From Gamsiella multidivaricata (taxonomy: Eukaryota > Mortierellomycota > Mortierellomycetes > Mortierellales > Mortierellaceae): a stretch of DNA of 64,000 bases. Position 1 is the stretch's first letter, and each line of letters opens with the position of its first letter. This document shows positions 12,098-23,800 of the stretch, piece after piece. The notes under the pieces are model-generated. The model had not been told where the DNA came from, searched no databases, and saw only the letters and a list, made by a program, of their open reading frames with translations. The position numbers and the translations under genes were made by a program. The stretch lies in the NCBI RefSeq assembly GCF_025024155.1, contig NW_026251789.1, forward strand, positions 62,001-126,000, read 5' to 3'.

Positions 12098-12547
12098 CTA
12101 TTCTTGCGCCATGTGCTGGTAATAAGGCGGCGGTGGTGGCGCTTTGCCTGTGTGTTGATGTTCGGAGTATAGATTCTCTGGTACCTGTGCTGCTGTATAG
12201 ATTGGTAGTGGAGGTTGAGGCTGTGGCGATTGTATGTTCAATCTCGTACGACTGCAGTTAGTGCCTGCTTCCAGATCACTGGGATCGCCAGATAAAGAGG
12301 TCGTCATTGGCAGCGCCAGTGAGGAGGAAGAGGGAAAACGGATGGCGACGAGTCGCATCTGGCGCAGTCGAAGGTATCCAATTCCGAAACCGAGGAGACC
12401 GATACAGGAGACGATGGCGATGATGATGAGGAGAGTATCGGAGGGGTTGTGTCGTTGTGGAGGGTCAAGTGAGTTGGTGAGGTCGGCTGTTGGGGAGGGG
12501 ACGCTCAAGGTGAAGGGTAGTGGGCACGAAGTTGTAGTGCTGGACAT
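12098..12547 (-). CDS. Small single-pass membrane protein, unknown function
   Basis: An intronless frame encodes 149 residues. A Ser/Thr/Pro-rich N-terminus (about residues 1-34) is followed by one strong membrane segment (TLLIIIAIVSCIGLLGFGIGY, about 38-58), then a basic juxtamembrane patch (LRLRQMRL). The rest is a Pro/Gln-rich tail with PPPPPYY, a possible PY/WW-binding motif, near the C-terminus. The layout resembles small fungal PY-containing adaptors or stress-sensor stubs, but no family was recognised. The upstream side (12548-14029) is long and could hold an extra 5' exon. Confidence 0.55.
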   Translation of the reverse strand: MSSTTTSCPLPFTLSVPSPTADLTNSLDPPQRHNPSDTLLIIIAIVSCIGLLGFGIGYLRLRQMRLVAIRFPSSSSLALPMTTSLSGDPSDLEAGTNCSRTRLNIQSPQPQPPLPIYTAAQVPENLYSEHQHTGKAPPPPPYYQHMAQE

Positions 12548-14029
12548 GGCTGAAGATGTTGGTTGGTTTGTAGTACCTGAGCACGACTTGGTGCGCTGTG
12601 CTTGGTACTTTTAGGACATATGAATGTGAAGGCAAGGAATGTATACAGCAGGCAGTGAAGATGTTGCAATTGAGGAGGAGACGCTTGTTCGGGGTCTGGG
12701 AATATTTATACTAAGGGACCAAAGCTACAGCCCAGGGCGCCGTGGGGAAGTTCATTGAGATGCGCGTGTCTCCGCTGCAGTACAAGTTTGCGCAACAAAC
12801 ACTAGATTGGTCTATGATGCCTGCCTTTGTTGACACTCTTTTGCCATGCACATCCCTCACTCCCTCTTTTCGCAATGACGATACCACAGATCCAGGGAAC
12901 CACAGGAGAGCGTCCAGGTGGAAACAAATAAGGGAAACCAACGCAGGCTCTGTGGTCTCCCTATGTAGATAGTTCCTTGCTTTCTTTCCTTCATATACTC
13001 TATATACGTCATATACTATTTTGCTGTGCCTTCCCACGAGGACTGCAGGAGATACCAGCTTGGACACTTCGAGACCAGATCAGATCAACAGGTCTGATCC
13101 TGATCTGATCCTGATCTGATCTGATTTGATCTTGGATTCGCAAACCTCATCGGCCTTTTGGCACCCTACAAACAGCCACCGTTCCTTCGTATCTCTTCTA
13201 TCATATCTCTTATACCATTATTGCCGCTCTGTTCCAACATCCTCGTCTTATTCCTTCCATTTGTCTTGCTGCTTCCCATGTCTTTGTCTTGTTGCCACCA
13301 CTTTTATTTGTCCCTCCCTTCTATCCCTTCTAGACAATACAACGCAATACAACGCAACACAACAGCATAACATCACACCATCATCCCTTTCCTTCTGAAG
13401 GGCTCATCTTCTATCGACGATTTATTACAAACCACTCTACCAACCAAATCCAGTCATTTCATACAAAGATTGCTTTTCCCCCTCCCTTCCTCCCTTCCTT
13501 TCACTGGTCTTCTTTTACTTTGTCTTCCCCTTAACTCGACTGAGTGAGCGGAAGTCCATCTATCCATCCTATCTCTCTCTCAATTGCTTTCTTTCTTCTT
13601 TTTTCCCTTTCCCTCTTCTCTTCTTGGCTCGTCTTGCTCCGTCTCCCTTTTCCTTATCACCTCCACATCCGCCCTTTCTCCCTTCTCCCCCTCCTTCGTG
13701 CTTGAACCGCGTGGCGCTAATAAAAAAAAGCAGCAGCAGCAGCAGTGGAGCGATTGGCAGCGACTGGCAGCAGCTTCGGCAGTTCATGCCCTGTTCTATC
13801 GCTTTTCTTCTCATTCGCAGCCCTGACTTCCTCCCTCCTTCCCTCCCTCCCTTCAAAGGAAGAAAACAAAGTGCACTCCCACATACACACTAACACAACT
13901 ACCCCTCGTGCGTAGTCACCTTCACGCATACCCAGCTTTCCCCCTTTCCCCCCTCCTCCTCCACCTCGACATCCCTCATCTCCGCGCATCCTGATCATCT
14001 GCACTTACCAAGGGAACACCTAAAAAGTC
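12548..14029. promoter_or_regulatory. long intergenic region with pyrimidine-rich leader before the cyclin gene
   Basis: This is about 1.5 kb between divergent genes. From about 13180 to 13990 the + strand is strongly C/T-rich, the usual look of a long fungal 5' leader, and it precedes the cyclin start at 14030. Open frames in it on both strands are low-complexity (Ser/Pro/Leu or Arg/Gly/Glu) and are not believed to be coding. A TGATC-rich tandem array lies at 13076-13132. Confidence 0.4.
13076..13132 (+). repeat. degenerate CTGATCTGATC tandem array
   Basis: Repeated units of CTGATC and CCTGATCTGAT are packed into about 55 bases upstream of the cyclin gene. Each unit contains the palindrome GATC, so the array is partly self-complementary. 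It may be a simple satellite or a cluster of binding sites; the sequence alone does not decide. Confidence 0.6.
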
Positions 14030-17000
14030 ATGACCTTCTACACAACCCCTCCCACTCTACCTGGAGACGCCATCGCCATGCCACGGACCAATACTCGCCC
14101 CCATCACTCCCATACAGCAACCGCAATGCAATTATCGTCCCCTCCCGATAGCTCCTCCTCCTCTTCGCCCTCGTCTTTCATCGATACTGTCGTCCAATCG
14201 ACCTCATCAAATCTTAGTCCCATCCCTACCACTCCTCCCCTGCGGCAGAGTGCTTCGTCTTTCAAGTGCAGAACAATCTCCGATTTTGACATCAGTATGT
14301 CCTCGATCCGCACAAATCCCCAACGCAGCTCAACCTTCGTGATCTATGAGGATGTCCGTCCGTGGTCAGAGTCCGATATCTCGAACTCAACAATAGCCGA
14401 GGTCTCCAACCGGATGGTGCCACAGAGTCCTTCGAACAGACCGCGGTCCTCGAGCCATTTGAGTGGAAAGAGACCTCTGTCTATGATTGTCAGCGGCGAA
14501 CGTTATCCGCAACATTACATTGCCTTCCCCCCTAGGCAGAACGGGGGCAACCTCCTTCCCACTCCCAAATCTGTCGTTGATACAGATCCCTCCTCAGGAT
14601 CGCGGCAAAGTTCAAGTGAATATAACTTCTTTGGCGAGACTGGAGATGCGGATGGACTGGAGAGCAACAAGCGCCAAAAGAGTGCACAACGAGGGGTGGA
14701 GGGTCGAAAAGCACGCACGGTTGCCTCGCATCAGAAGCCGCCGCTTCGTCGAAGCTCAACAGGTTCATATCTCAGTGGAGAGATGCTTGTTATGAACCTC
14801 GCCGGAGATAGTACTTCAATTGGCCAAAAGGCCCAGGAACAGCGGCACACTCTTCATGACAATCACTCTATTCATGCCTGGGCTGGCGAGGTCTGGGATG
14901 AGGGAAACGAGTTACTCCAGTCACCATCTCTGAAAAAGGTGTCGAGGCAACCTCTGATGGACATCTCCTCAAAGGTAGCAGTTGATACTTCGGTGAGTGT
15001 TTTTGTCTTTTTATCTTTTTTTTAGAGCCGATTGCTATAGCATGGCGTTTGGTTCCTGGATGTTAGGTGTATGCAAGCATGTATAGTACTTGTATATGTT
15101 TGCGTGCATGTGTGCGTATGGGTCTGGTTCCTCATCTCAATTTGTACCCTCTCTCTATCGTAATCCCTATCTGCAATCGTATACTGAGGGGGCATGAAGA
15201 AAAGTAGGATTTGTACGTTTTATTGTCTAATGCGAATATATCCGCAGGGTAAAGGAAACTTATCCGCCGGCAGCGCGTCAATTGACTATTTTGCTGTAGG
15301 GTTGATTATAGTTTTGTTTGTTGCTCTCTTTTAGTGGTGCTCATTTTACATTTTAGGGAAGACGCGTTGGTTGACGGCATGATGTAAATCTAGCAAGGGC
15401 GGCTGTTGCTTGCTTTGTTTATTTTTGTTTACCTCCGATCGCGTGTGTTCAGTTTGACGCGCGAATCATTTTCGTGCCTGAAAATCAGGTTTCCTTATTT
15501 GTACACACACTCATACAGTACGCGGTCTACTAGGTTTAGTAGGTCAACTGTGATTCATACAGACATGATGGCAATGAACTAAAGTAACACATCTATTACT
15601 TCCCATTTTCTATATAGCCTACTGTAGTGCTCGGCGCCATGCCCCTCGGTCCTCTGATGATTAGACAACCACGACAAAGTAAGTGTTCCTTACTTGGACG
15701 TGTGTGTTTTTATGAACCACATGTCGCACAACATACGAATATAACTTCCTTGGGCTCATCCCCTCTCTCTTTTGTCGCTCTGAACTATGACAGCCTCATC
15801 GCGTCAACGGCTAAAGATCTTAGACCCGTTTCCAATGAATCCGTCCTACTGGAACGAGTACGCCGAGGACACCTTGAATTACCTGCTCGAGATCGAGGTA
15901 GAAATTCGAACTATATCATGGTTTTCCTTGCGATCCTATTGAAAATATCTCACCCATCCTTCTTCAACAACTGTTGATACCACTTAATTTTCTCTCTTAG
16001 GGGCGGTACGATCGATACATGTACAAGGGACCTGACGTTGACTTCCCTAGTCATCGTGCAACCCTCGTACAATGGCTCGTAGAACTATGCTATGGCTGTT
16101 TCAGCTATCAGCCCAATACTCTCCATATTGCTGGTAATGTCATCTCTTGAGAAATGAATGTCTTTTTAAGCCTGCCTCCTAATTTTTTTTCTAAAAAAAT
16201 GATCATGCAGTAAACCTTTTGGATCGGTATCTGAGCGCTCACGGTGTTACGCTGGTGCCTTTGGACCAGCTTCAATGTGTTGGAATGTGCGCATTGATGA
16301 TCGCAGGGTATGTCTGCATCCTCAGCCCTTCAATAGCTCGCATTCAACTACACGCGTAAAGCCGATGGTTTTCCTATCATTTATTTATTTATTTACTTCT
16401 GCCTTCTCTTGTATAGGAAAATGGAAGAGAACACGATAAAACTCGAAATATTTGAGCTCTGCAGGCTGTGCGATCTCTACACGCCTAGACAGATAGCCAG
16501 CACGGAGCTGTCGATACTCGTGGCCTTGAAGTTCGAGGTGTTGGTGTCCAGTGCCAGCGGGTTTTCGGATTATTTTAAGCGCGCCATCTCTGCACCCCCC
16601 ATGGTGATAGAGCTGATTGATGTATGTCTTGCGTTCATCGAGTGTGAATATCCTGCATTCTGGATTCGTTAGCGTGCATGCCCAACTCATTTACACATAC
16701 ATTTCCAATCAGTTTTTGTGTGATCTTAGCCTGATATCCTACAAGTTCTTGGATTTCAGCAACTCTCAGATCGCGGCAGCAGTAAGTCATGATTCTCTTA
16801 ATGCAGTGCATCTCTTTGTTCCTGTGTACATCTTGATACTGATGGTCATCTATACACCTCTTTTTTTTGGAATTCAGGCTGTGTGGATAGCATTATGTGC
16901 GATACACCAAGATTGGAGCGAGGAGCTGGCAATTCTGACGGGTTACAGCAGGACTGACCTGACACCTTGCTCAATGTTATTTAGAGAACTTGTATGTTCT

Positions 17001-17090
17001 CAGATTGATACTGTGGATTTGCGGTCCACCCTTGGTCATAAATATCCGCTGGAGCAGATACTTGCCACTCTGACGTATGTTTTGCAATAA
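14030..17090 (+). CDS. A/B-type (mitotic) cyclin with long disordered N-terminus
   Basis: This is a regulatory partner of a cyclin-dependent kinase. Exon 1 (14030-14992) encodes about 320 Ser/Pro-rich residues. Later exons carry the cyclin box: NPSYWNEYAEDTLNYLLEIE (about 15830), then HRATLVQWLVELCYG, the divergent counterpart of the MRAILVDWL hallmark, VNLLDRYLSAHGV (16213), and CALMIAGKMEEN, with the conserved Lys and Glu that contact the CDK. The C-terminal cyclin fold follows (LCDLSLISYKFLDFSNSQIAAAAVWIALCA pieces, 16715-16900) and the protein ends at TAA 17088-17090. Joined exons keep the frame through about nine short introns. The order Y-x-x-D-I/T-x-x-Y-L before the box favours A/B cyclins over G1 types. 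No clear RxxL destruction box was confirmed in the leader. Confidence 0.85.
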
Positions 17091-17275
17091 CCCGCTGTTG
17101 TATAACCACACACAAAAAAGAATAAAGTCGACCTTATTTCATGTTACATCTACAGAGCGATCCTTATCACATGACACGGCTTGAACTCGAACAAGCTTCC
17201 CATTCAGGCCGTTTCCACGCCGTTCTTTCATTTTCTTCGTTACCTTCAGACATATCCCCACATACTCACACTGCA

Positions 17276-19218
17276 ATGGCTGACGAAAAGCAGAAGCACC
17301 TCGTTTTCTCCATCCTCGAGTTCCTCCAGACCTCGCTCAACAACGGCACCATCAAGCAGGATGACTCTGAGGGCGTCGAAGGTACACTATATCACAACCT
17401 CATCATGTCCGATACCATTTCAGAATGCCTACTATTGAGATACCTGGTCCCTTGGTGCTCCTTTATGAGAGAGGTTTTTAGACGCTACTTTTTTGACGAA
17501 GTGATGTTCTAACCAAGGCACCCACGCTCGACATCTACAATTTTCATCTAGTTGCCATTCAGTGCATCGGAGAGGCCTTTGGTGTCGACCTGAATGACCC
17601 CGCCCAGGCACAGACATACAGCACCAAACCCGCCACGTTGATGTCTATCTTTGAAGTCTTTGTGAACGCTCAGAAGAAACTTGGCAATAAGGTATGCGCC
17701 AGCAATTATTTCCAGTGGCATCAGCTCTTCACACTCTACGCGAATGAGGATCAGGATCTCGGAAGATGTGGGTGATGGGCATTCAGACACAGTACGCACG
17801 CCTGATGCCACCAAAGTTCATCTGGACAAGAGGGGTACAACAGCAGCAGCCAGGACCTTTGCGAGGATACACTTTTATTCACCCGCGACAGTGAGAGGAC
17901 ACTGTAGATCAGAGCATTGGATCAAATGTAGACTATGGACTGACCACGTTATCTACCCTCTGACTGCATAGAATTCTGCCGCTACCCCTTCGACCTCCTC
18001 CACCTCTTCCACTCCTGCTTCGTCGGCCCCTGCTCCAAAGCCCACCGAGCCCACTGTTGAACAAAAGAAGAACGCCGAAGAATTGAAGGTTGCCGGTAAG
18101 ATCTTGATTTTGTTTTGCACGCGGTCATTGCTTAACGAAATGACACTTAAACGAGCTCGGTTACTAATCTGCTTCAAATGCTTTGTCTCGGACACTTAGG
18201 TAATCGCAAGGTGAATGAGAAGGACTATGCTGAGGCCATTCGCCTGTACAGTGAGGCCATCGTCTTGAACCCTGTGAACGCCGTCTACTATGCTAATCGG
18301 TATGTCATCAGAAGCGTTCTTTATGCTGTCGATCATCCGGAGTTTCTTCTATATTGGCCTCAGACATTCATTGACCGTATCTTGTTATTCCCTGCTATAG
18401 TGCGGCTGCGCACAGCCAGATGGGTGACCACGAAAATGCCATCAAGGACTCTCTGAAGGCAGCTGAAGTCGATCCCTCATACAGCAAGGCGTATAGCCGT
18501 CTCGGACACGCATACTTCTCCGTTGGCAAGTACAAGGAAGCTGTCACTGCCTATGAGAAGGGACTGGCCCTCGAACCCAATAACGGAACCATGAAGAGCT
18601 CGCTCGCTACTGCTCGCACCAAGGCCCGCGACAATGACGTTGCACCCTCTGCCCGCGGCGGTGCTGCTGGTGCTGGCGCCGGCGGACTTCCCGCTGGATT
18701 CCCTGACTTGAGTGCCTTGGGTGGTGGCGCTGGTGGCATGCCCGACTTGGCTGGCTTGATGGGTAACCCCGCATTGATGAACATGGCACAGCAAATGATG
18801 CAATCCGGAGCTTTGGACCAATTGATGAGCAACCCAGCTATGCAGCAGATGGCTCAGCGCATGATGTCTGGCGGCGGGCGCCCCAACATTGAGGAAATGA
18901 TGAGGGATCCTCAGATCGCCGAGGCGTAAGTGTTCTCTATCGTCTGAATTGAAGACATCATTATTTTGGCTTTCAGTCACGAGATATTAACTTGGTTATC
19001 ATCTCAACTTTGACACTGATATCTAGGGCGCGCGGTTTGATGGGCAACATGGGCGGCGCTGGTGGTGTCCCCAAACCCCCTCAAGGAGATGATGAAAGTA
19101 AGTGATACATTTGATAACGAAGGTGCTCACCTCGTCACCAAAGGATCAAAAGACTGAGTAAGCGACATCTTTGCTAACCGTTGTCATCAAATCTCTTTAT
19201 TCATCTGTAGTGCTGTAA
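17276..19218 (+). CDS. sgt2: Sgt2 / SGTA small glutamine-rich TPR co-chaperone
   Basis: Sgt2 hands tail-anchored proteins to the GET pathway in the cytosol. The start at 17276 gives the family dimerisation helix (LVFSILEFLQTSLNNGTI) and then VAIQCIGEAFGVDLND. A Ser/Thr/Pro/Ala linker leads into three TPR motifs (AEELKVAGNRKVNEKDYAEA, then VDPSYSKAYSRLGHAYFSVG). The C-terminus is Gly-rich and rich in NPA/Met-Gln (LMSNPAMQQMAQRMM), the substrate-binding domain. The last coding piece lies after the acceptor at 19210 and adds Met-Leu before TAA 19216-19218. Exons are joined by ordinary GT-AG introns. The domain order and length agree with yeast Sgt2. The carboxylate-clamp TPR also binds Hsp70/Hsp90 in known members. 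Confidence 0.93.
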
Positions 19219-19350
19219 ATATTGAACATCAATTTTTTTGTCGATAAAGGCACGTCGATAGTTCCGGTAGATCTCAAACTGTCAGGAACAATAAAACTGT
19301 AGACATGGAAACGAATCACGATGGATTGGAAAAAATATTTTGCTTTTATT

Positions 19351-20732
19351 TTACAAGATGTGCTGTCGCCTGAAGAGGGTCATATATTGGAAGCCAGAGT
19401 GCAGCATAGACCAGGTTTTGGGACTCAGTCCTACTTGCTCGTATGGATAGTCGAGCATCTGCGGCGAGTGCAGGTTCACTCCAGGAGGGGAGATCAAGCG
19501 GACAAATTCTTCAAGGATGGCATTTGATGCTGTGGCGCTTGAAGTTTGCGGGAGGTACTCGATCTGATGGATATAAACGAAAAGAATCGGCTGGCAATCA
19601 ACACATATGTCCTATAAACATCTCTTACGGTATGGATGGATACGACATTGCCGGCATACGTACCTCTAGTAGTATCCCTTTGTAACTTGTGGAAGCGACC
19701 ATGATGTTGCCAGCGCGAACAATAAAATCGCCAAGGTCGAACACATGCCCCTAAAATGGTTCAAGCATACAGTACATGGTCAACAACAGCTCGGGATCCG
19801 CCAAAAAGTGTCATGATGGTTCTAAAAAAAAGGTCCGCAAAACCGCACCTCCACCTGAGCATGCTGTCGATGAACCCATAGGTTCTTCAGCTTTGCAATC
19901 AACGCTTCAATATCCCTCTCGACCTCCACCAGAACTGCTCTCTTTTTAGGTGTTGCTATATTATCTGCGCCTGCGGCACTCATTGGCGCGTTAACAGCAC
20001 TGGTTGCAACAGATGTTGATGAGGTTGAGGGTGCACCAACCGCGCCATCATCGATAAGGCACCATGCTGTTGAACTGTATGCCTCTGCTGCCACTTGCGA
20101 TGGTCCTGAACCGCCAACCCCTCCTGCTCCTGCTCCTGAACCGACGATTCCCGCTCCAGAAGGCCCTGCACCCGATGGAAGAGCCCCTAATCCGGTCTTT
20201 CCAGGTCCAGCAAGACCCGGATTCACGGGTATCCCTGCGCTCCCTGCTAGCCCAGGTGTCAATCCACCTTGACTTGCGACACCTCCACCAACTCCTGATC
20301 CGCCAGCTCCGCCCATTCCACCTGCTCCTGTTCCAGCGAAGACGACTCCTGCCGAGGAATTGGCAGCCTGCGATCCAGCAGGGACACCCCGAGCAGTGGC
20401 ACCGCCCTGAACGTGAACCACATGCATCATCTTGCCCGTCCCTGATTTTGATACAGGACTGGTGTCTCTGAAGACCTTCCAGTTGATAGTCCAGCGACCG
20501 ATGGGGCTTGCATGGAACTGCTTGAGGAGCCTGTCCGAGAGCAATGTGAGAGACTGTTGGCCGTTGGCATCCTTCCAGTGGACAAGACAGGTTGCGCCCA
20601 TTGAGAATGGATGTAGATTGTGCGTGCGTGTGTGATACTGATCCTGAAAGTGTGCCAATGTGGTATCTTTTTGAAACAATATGGGTAGTGGCGCTTCCAC
20701 ATGCTCAATTGCAATTGGGCTATCACACCCAA
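19351..20732 (-). CDS. med20: Mediator complex subunit 20 (5' end unresolved)
   Basis: Med20 belongs to the Mediator head module and contacts RNA polymerase II together with Med18. Three pieces join in phase. 20732-19849 starts with VEAPLPILFQK and includes RWTINWKVFRD. 19750-19664 holds FDLGDFIVRAGNIMVASTSY. 19563-19351 holds IEYLPQTSS and ends with FQYMTLFRRQ. These are the blocks of the Med20 beta-barrel. The frame near 20700 begins with GTG and has no upstream ATG, so a short first exon must lie further upstream and was not found. Between the N and C blocks sits a Gly/Ala/Pro-rich insert of about 130 residues (about 20360-19980), unusual for Med20. An AATAAA follows the stop directly. The gene diverges from the RdRP gene within about 170 bp. 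Confidence 0.8.
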
Positions 20733-20895
20733 AGGTGGTAAGCGACCATTCCTTTTTTCTTTTTTGACCTCATCTTCCTTCTTTCATTCCATCAAACATC
20801 CGCCTTCTCAGTGAGCGACGCCCGGACGAGTCTCCCCCAACCACGTCTTCCGCTCGTCCTCAAGCTATCTTCGACGCTCCTTTGCCTTACTACCG

Positions 20896-23800
20896 ATGAT
20901 GAACTCTCACGACTGGTATCGACCCCTCAGTGGTGGCCGAAGTGTCTCGTTGCCGGTAAACCCGTTGTCCTCCCAGCAATTAACAACATCACATCAACGC
21001 CAATATCAGCAGCAGCTACAGCAACAACAACCGCAGCAGAATCAGCGACACCAGGGTCAAAGGAACCAGCCCCTGTACTCACCAACACGACAACGACAGT
21101 CCATTCCGCCTGCCATAGCTTTAAGCTCCCATGTGGAGCATGCGGAGGTTCGTCGCCTCAAATTCATGCAGGAGATCAAAGCCAGAAGAGAGCGCGATAC
21201 CCTGCGAATGCGCATAACCAACCTGGATGACTTGGATGACAGCGCCACAGCCTTGGAGCTGAAGAAAGTCCTGGAACCCTTTGGGGATATTTCAGACGTT
21301 ATAATAGAGCGAAGCGAGAGCTCTCTTCGGAACTATGCCATCGTCATATTCCAGGCGCGACCCCATGACATTGAAGGGCTGTCGAAGGCGAAATTTGAAG
21401 GCCGATTCCTCGATATGGATGTGCCGGAGGCCAGGAATGGGCACCGATCAGATCTTGTACCCGCCGACAAGCTTGAACTCGGCGTCAAGACTGCTCCGGA
21501 CGTCTTTTGCCGCGAGTTCTCTGCCACGTCCGCTGTAACACTGCAGTTCATGGAGCAGAAGCGGATGATCAAGATCAATTTCAAGCGCAAATTCAGGGAT
21601 ACAACCATTAAGTACCAGGTCGAGATGAAATTTCAGGACATGGAGAAAGGCTGTATCCAAGTTGATCAATTTCAGGACTATGCGACGATCACAATCCATT
21701 TACGGTCACCGCCTATGTACTGGCGCTATGACCCGAAGATGGAGAGTTCGGATCCGCAAAAGTGGTCAGTGGGCACCTGTTTACGACGTGTGGTCGATAT
21801 CCCGAGAGAAGACGTTGATTTCAACGTCCCGATAGCCGTCGATGCTGGCCCAGTTGAACCCAATCCGACGAACCGTTCGGCGAAGCTAGGACGATGGACA
21901 GTTATCCGCTTGACGGTCGGCAATGATAACGCCAGGAACCTGCCTCATTTTGTCGGGAGATGTAGGACGTTCAATCTCTTTGGGGATGAAGTAGCCCCAA
22001 ACACGGTACGGGATGGATCGCTTGCAGCAAGACCCCAGATGGAAGCCTTCAGGTCCCTTTCATTCGAGGTCCTGTATATGTTGGAGTCGGCCCTCTCCTT
22101 TAATTATATCGTGGAGTACGACCTGACATCTGAGGTCGCTGACTTTCTCCGCCAATTGGAGCCGCTGAAGGCCTCTATGATACTCGAGCACATCGTATCG
22201 AGCCGTCGCCGCGTCTGGAACCTGAAACAATATCTGGTAGCCGAGGCTGCCAAGCTGGCCAGGGTTTCGACACGACCTCGCATCGTGCCTCCGCAGTGTG
22301 TGTATCTCAGAAAGGTGATCGTGACGCCCACGACCATCCATATGCAGCCGCCGACGATCGAGACGTCCAACAGGATCATCCGCAATTTTTCGCAGCTGAG
22401 TGACTACTTTTTGCGGGTCGAGTTTTCAGACGAGGGTAACAATAGAGTCTGGTCTAGGGACAGTACCAGCAACGAAAACAATGCTATCTACAACCGCATC
22501 TTTTCCGCGCTCACCAACGGAATCAGGATCGGTAATCGGGAGTATCAGTTCCTGGCATTTTCTGCTAGTCAGCTGCGCGACAATGCCGCGTGGTTCTTTT
22601 GTTCTCAGGGCGGTAGCCACACAGTCAACAGTATCCACAGGTGGATGGGCAATTTCTCCCACATCAAGTCGATTGCCAAGTATGCAGCGCGCATGGGTCA
22701 ATGTTTTTCTTCGACGAGAGCCATCGCCACCTTAACTGCTTCCGAGGTTGAAATGATTGGCGACATTGAGCGCGATCGCCACAACTTTTCCGACGGCTGC
22801 GGGAGAATCTCGTTGGCGCTTGCGAAGTTGATCGGCATCGAAATGGAGAAGGAAACGACCCCGGTTGCGTTTCAGATTCGTCTGGGTGGATCCAAGGGCG
22901 TCTTGGTGTGGTACCCGCCACTGCGTGAAAAGCGAGTTCAAATCCGACCGAGTATGAAGAAGTTTAATGTGGCATACTATGTTCTCGAGGTCATCAAGAC
23001 GTCTTCGTTCATTTCAAGCTACCTTAATCGTCAGATCATCATCCTGTTAACGGCACTTGGAGTTCCAGACAGCGTATGTTTTAAAAGTTCACAAACCTTT
23101 GTAAACTTGCATTTTATTTTATTTTTCTATTTAAGTTCTCGTGTTTACATGCACTCGCGATGCACTTGTCAATAGGTCATTTGGACTCTCAAGAACAATA
23201 TGGTGCGGGACCTGGAGAGGATCGAATCAGACGGTATGATCGCCATAAAGACGCTCTATCAAAATTGGGATGAGAACGGGACATCGAAAATGATGGTTTC
23301 CATGATTCGAGCAGGATTTCTGCAAGCGGAGGATCCCTTTATAAAAAATCTATTGACGCTATTCAAGTGGCAGATGCTGGAGGAACTCTCCAAGAAAGCA
23401 AGGATTTTTGTCCCAAAGGGTGCTTACCTCCTTGGGGTTTGCGACGAGACTGGAGAGCTGCAGGAGGGCGAAATTTTTGTCCAGGTATCGAGCGTCGAGA
23501 ACCCGACCAAGCACACCATCATCGAGGGCAAGTGTGCAGTTGTGCGATGTCCTTGCTTCCACCCAGGCGACATCAGGGTCGTCCAAGCGGTGAACCGGCC
23601 TGGATTACGGCATCTGTACGACGTAGTTGTCTTCAATACCAAAGGTGCACGGGGCATTCCCAGCATGTGCAGCGGTGGTGACCTTGACGGAGATGGTAAG
23701 TCAGAATCGAGGACAGATCTTGGATATGATTGACTGTAGATTATTTGATACACCCAACTGACAACTCAATATATTTCATATGTGCTCTTTACTCTAGACT

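Noticed and set aside
13569..14004. Overlapping Arg/Gly- and Ser/Pro-rich frames before the cyclin gene
   Set aside because: They are low-complexity products of a pyrimidine-rich leader on either strand, without family features.
19321..19685. Two + strand open frames downstream of sgt2
   Set aside because: They are antisense to the last two exons of med20, which fit the family.
19752..19848. Apparent in-frame stop and frameshift in Med20
   Set aside because: Treating 19848-19751 as a 98-nt GT-AG intron joins VE to GHVFDLGDF in phase and matches the family, so the gene is not broken.
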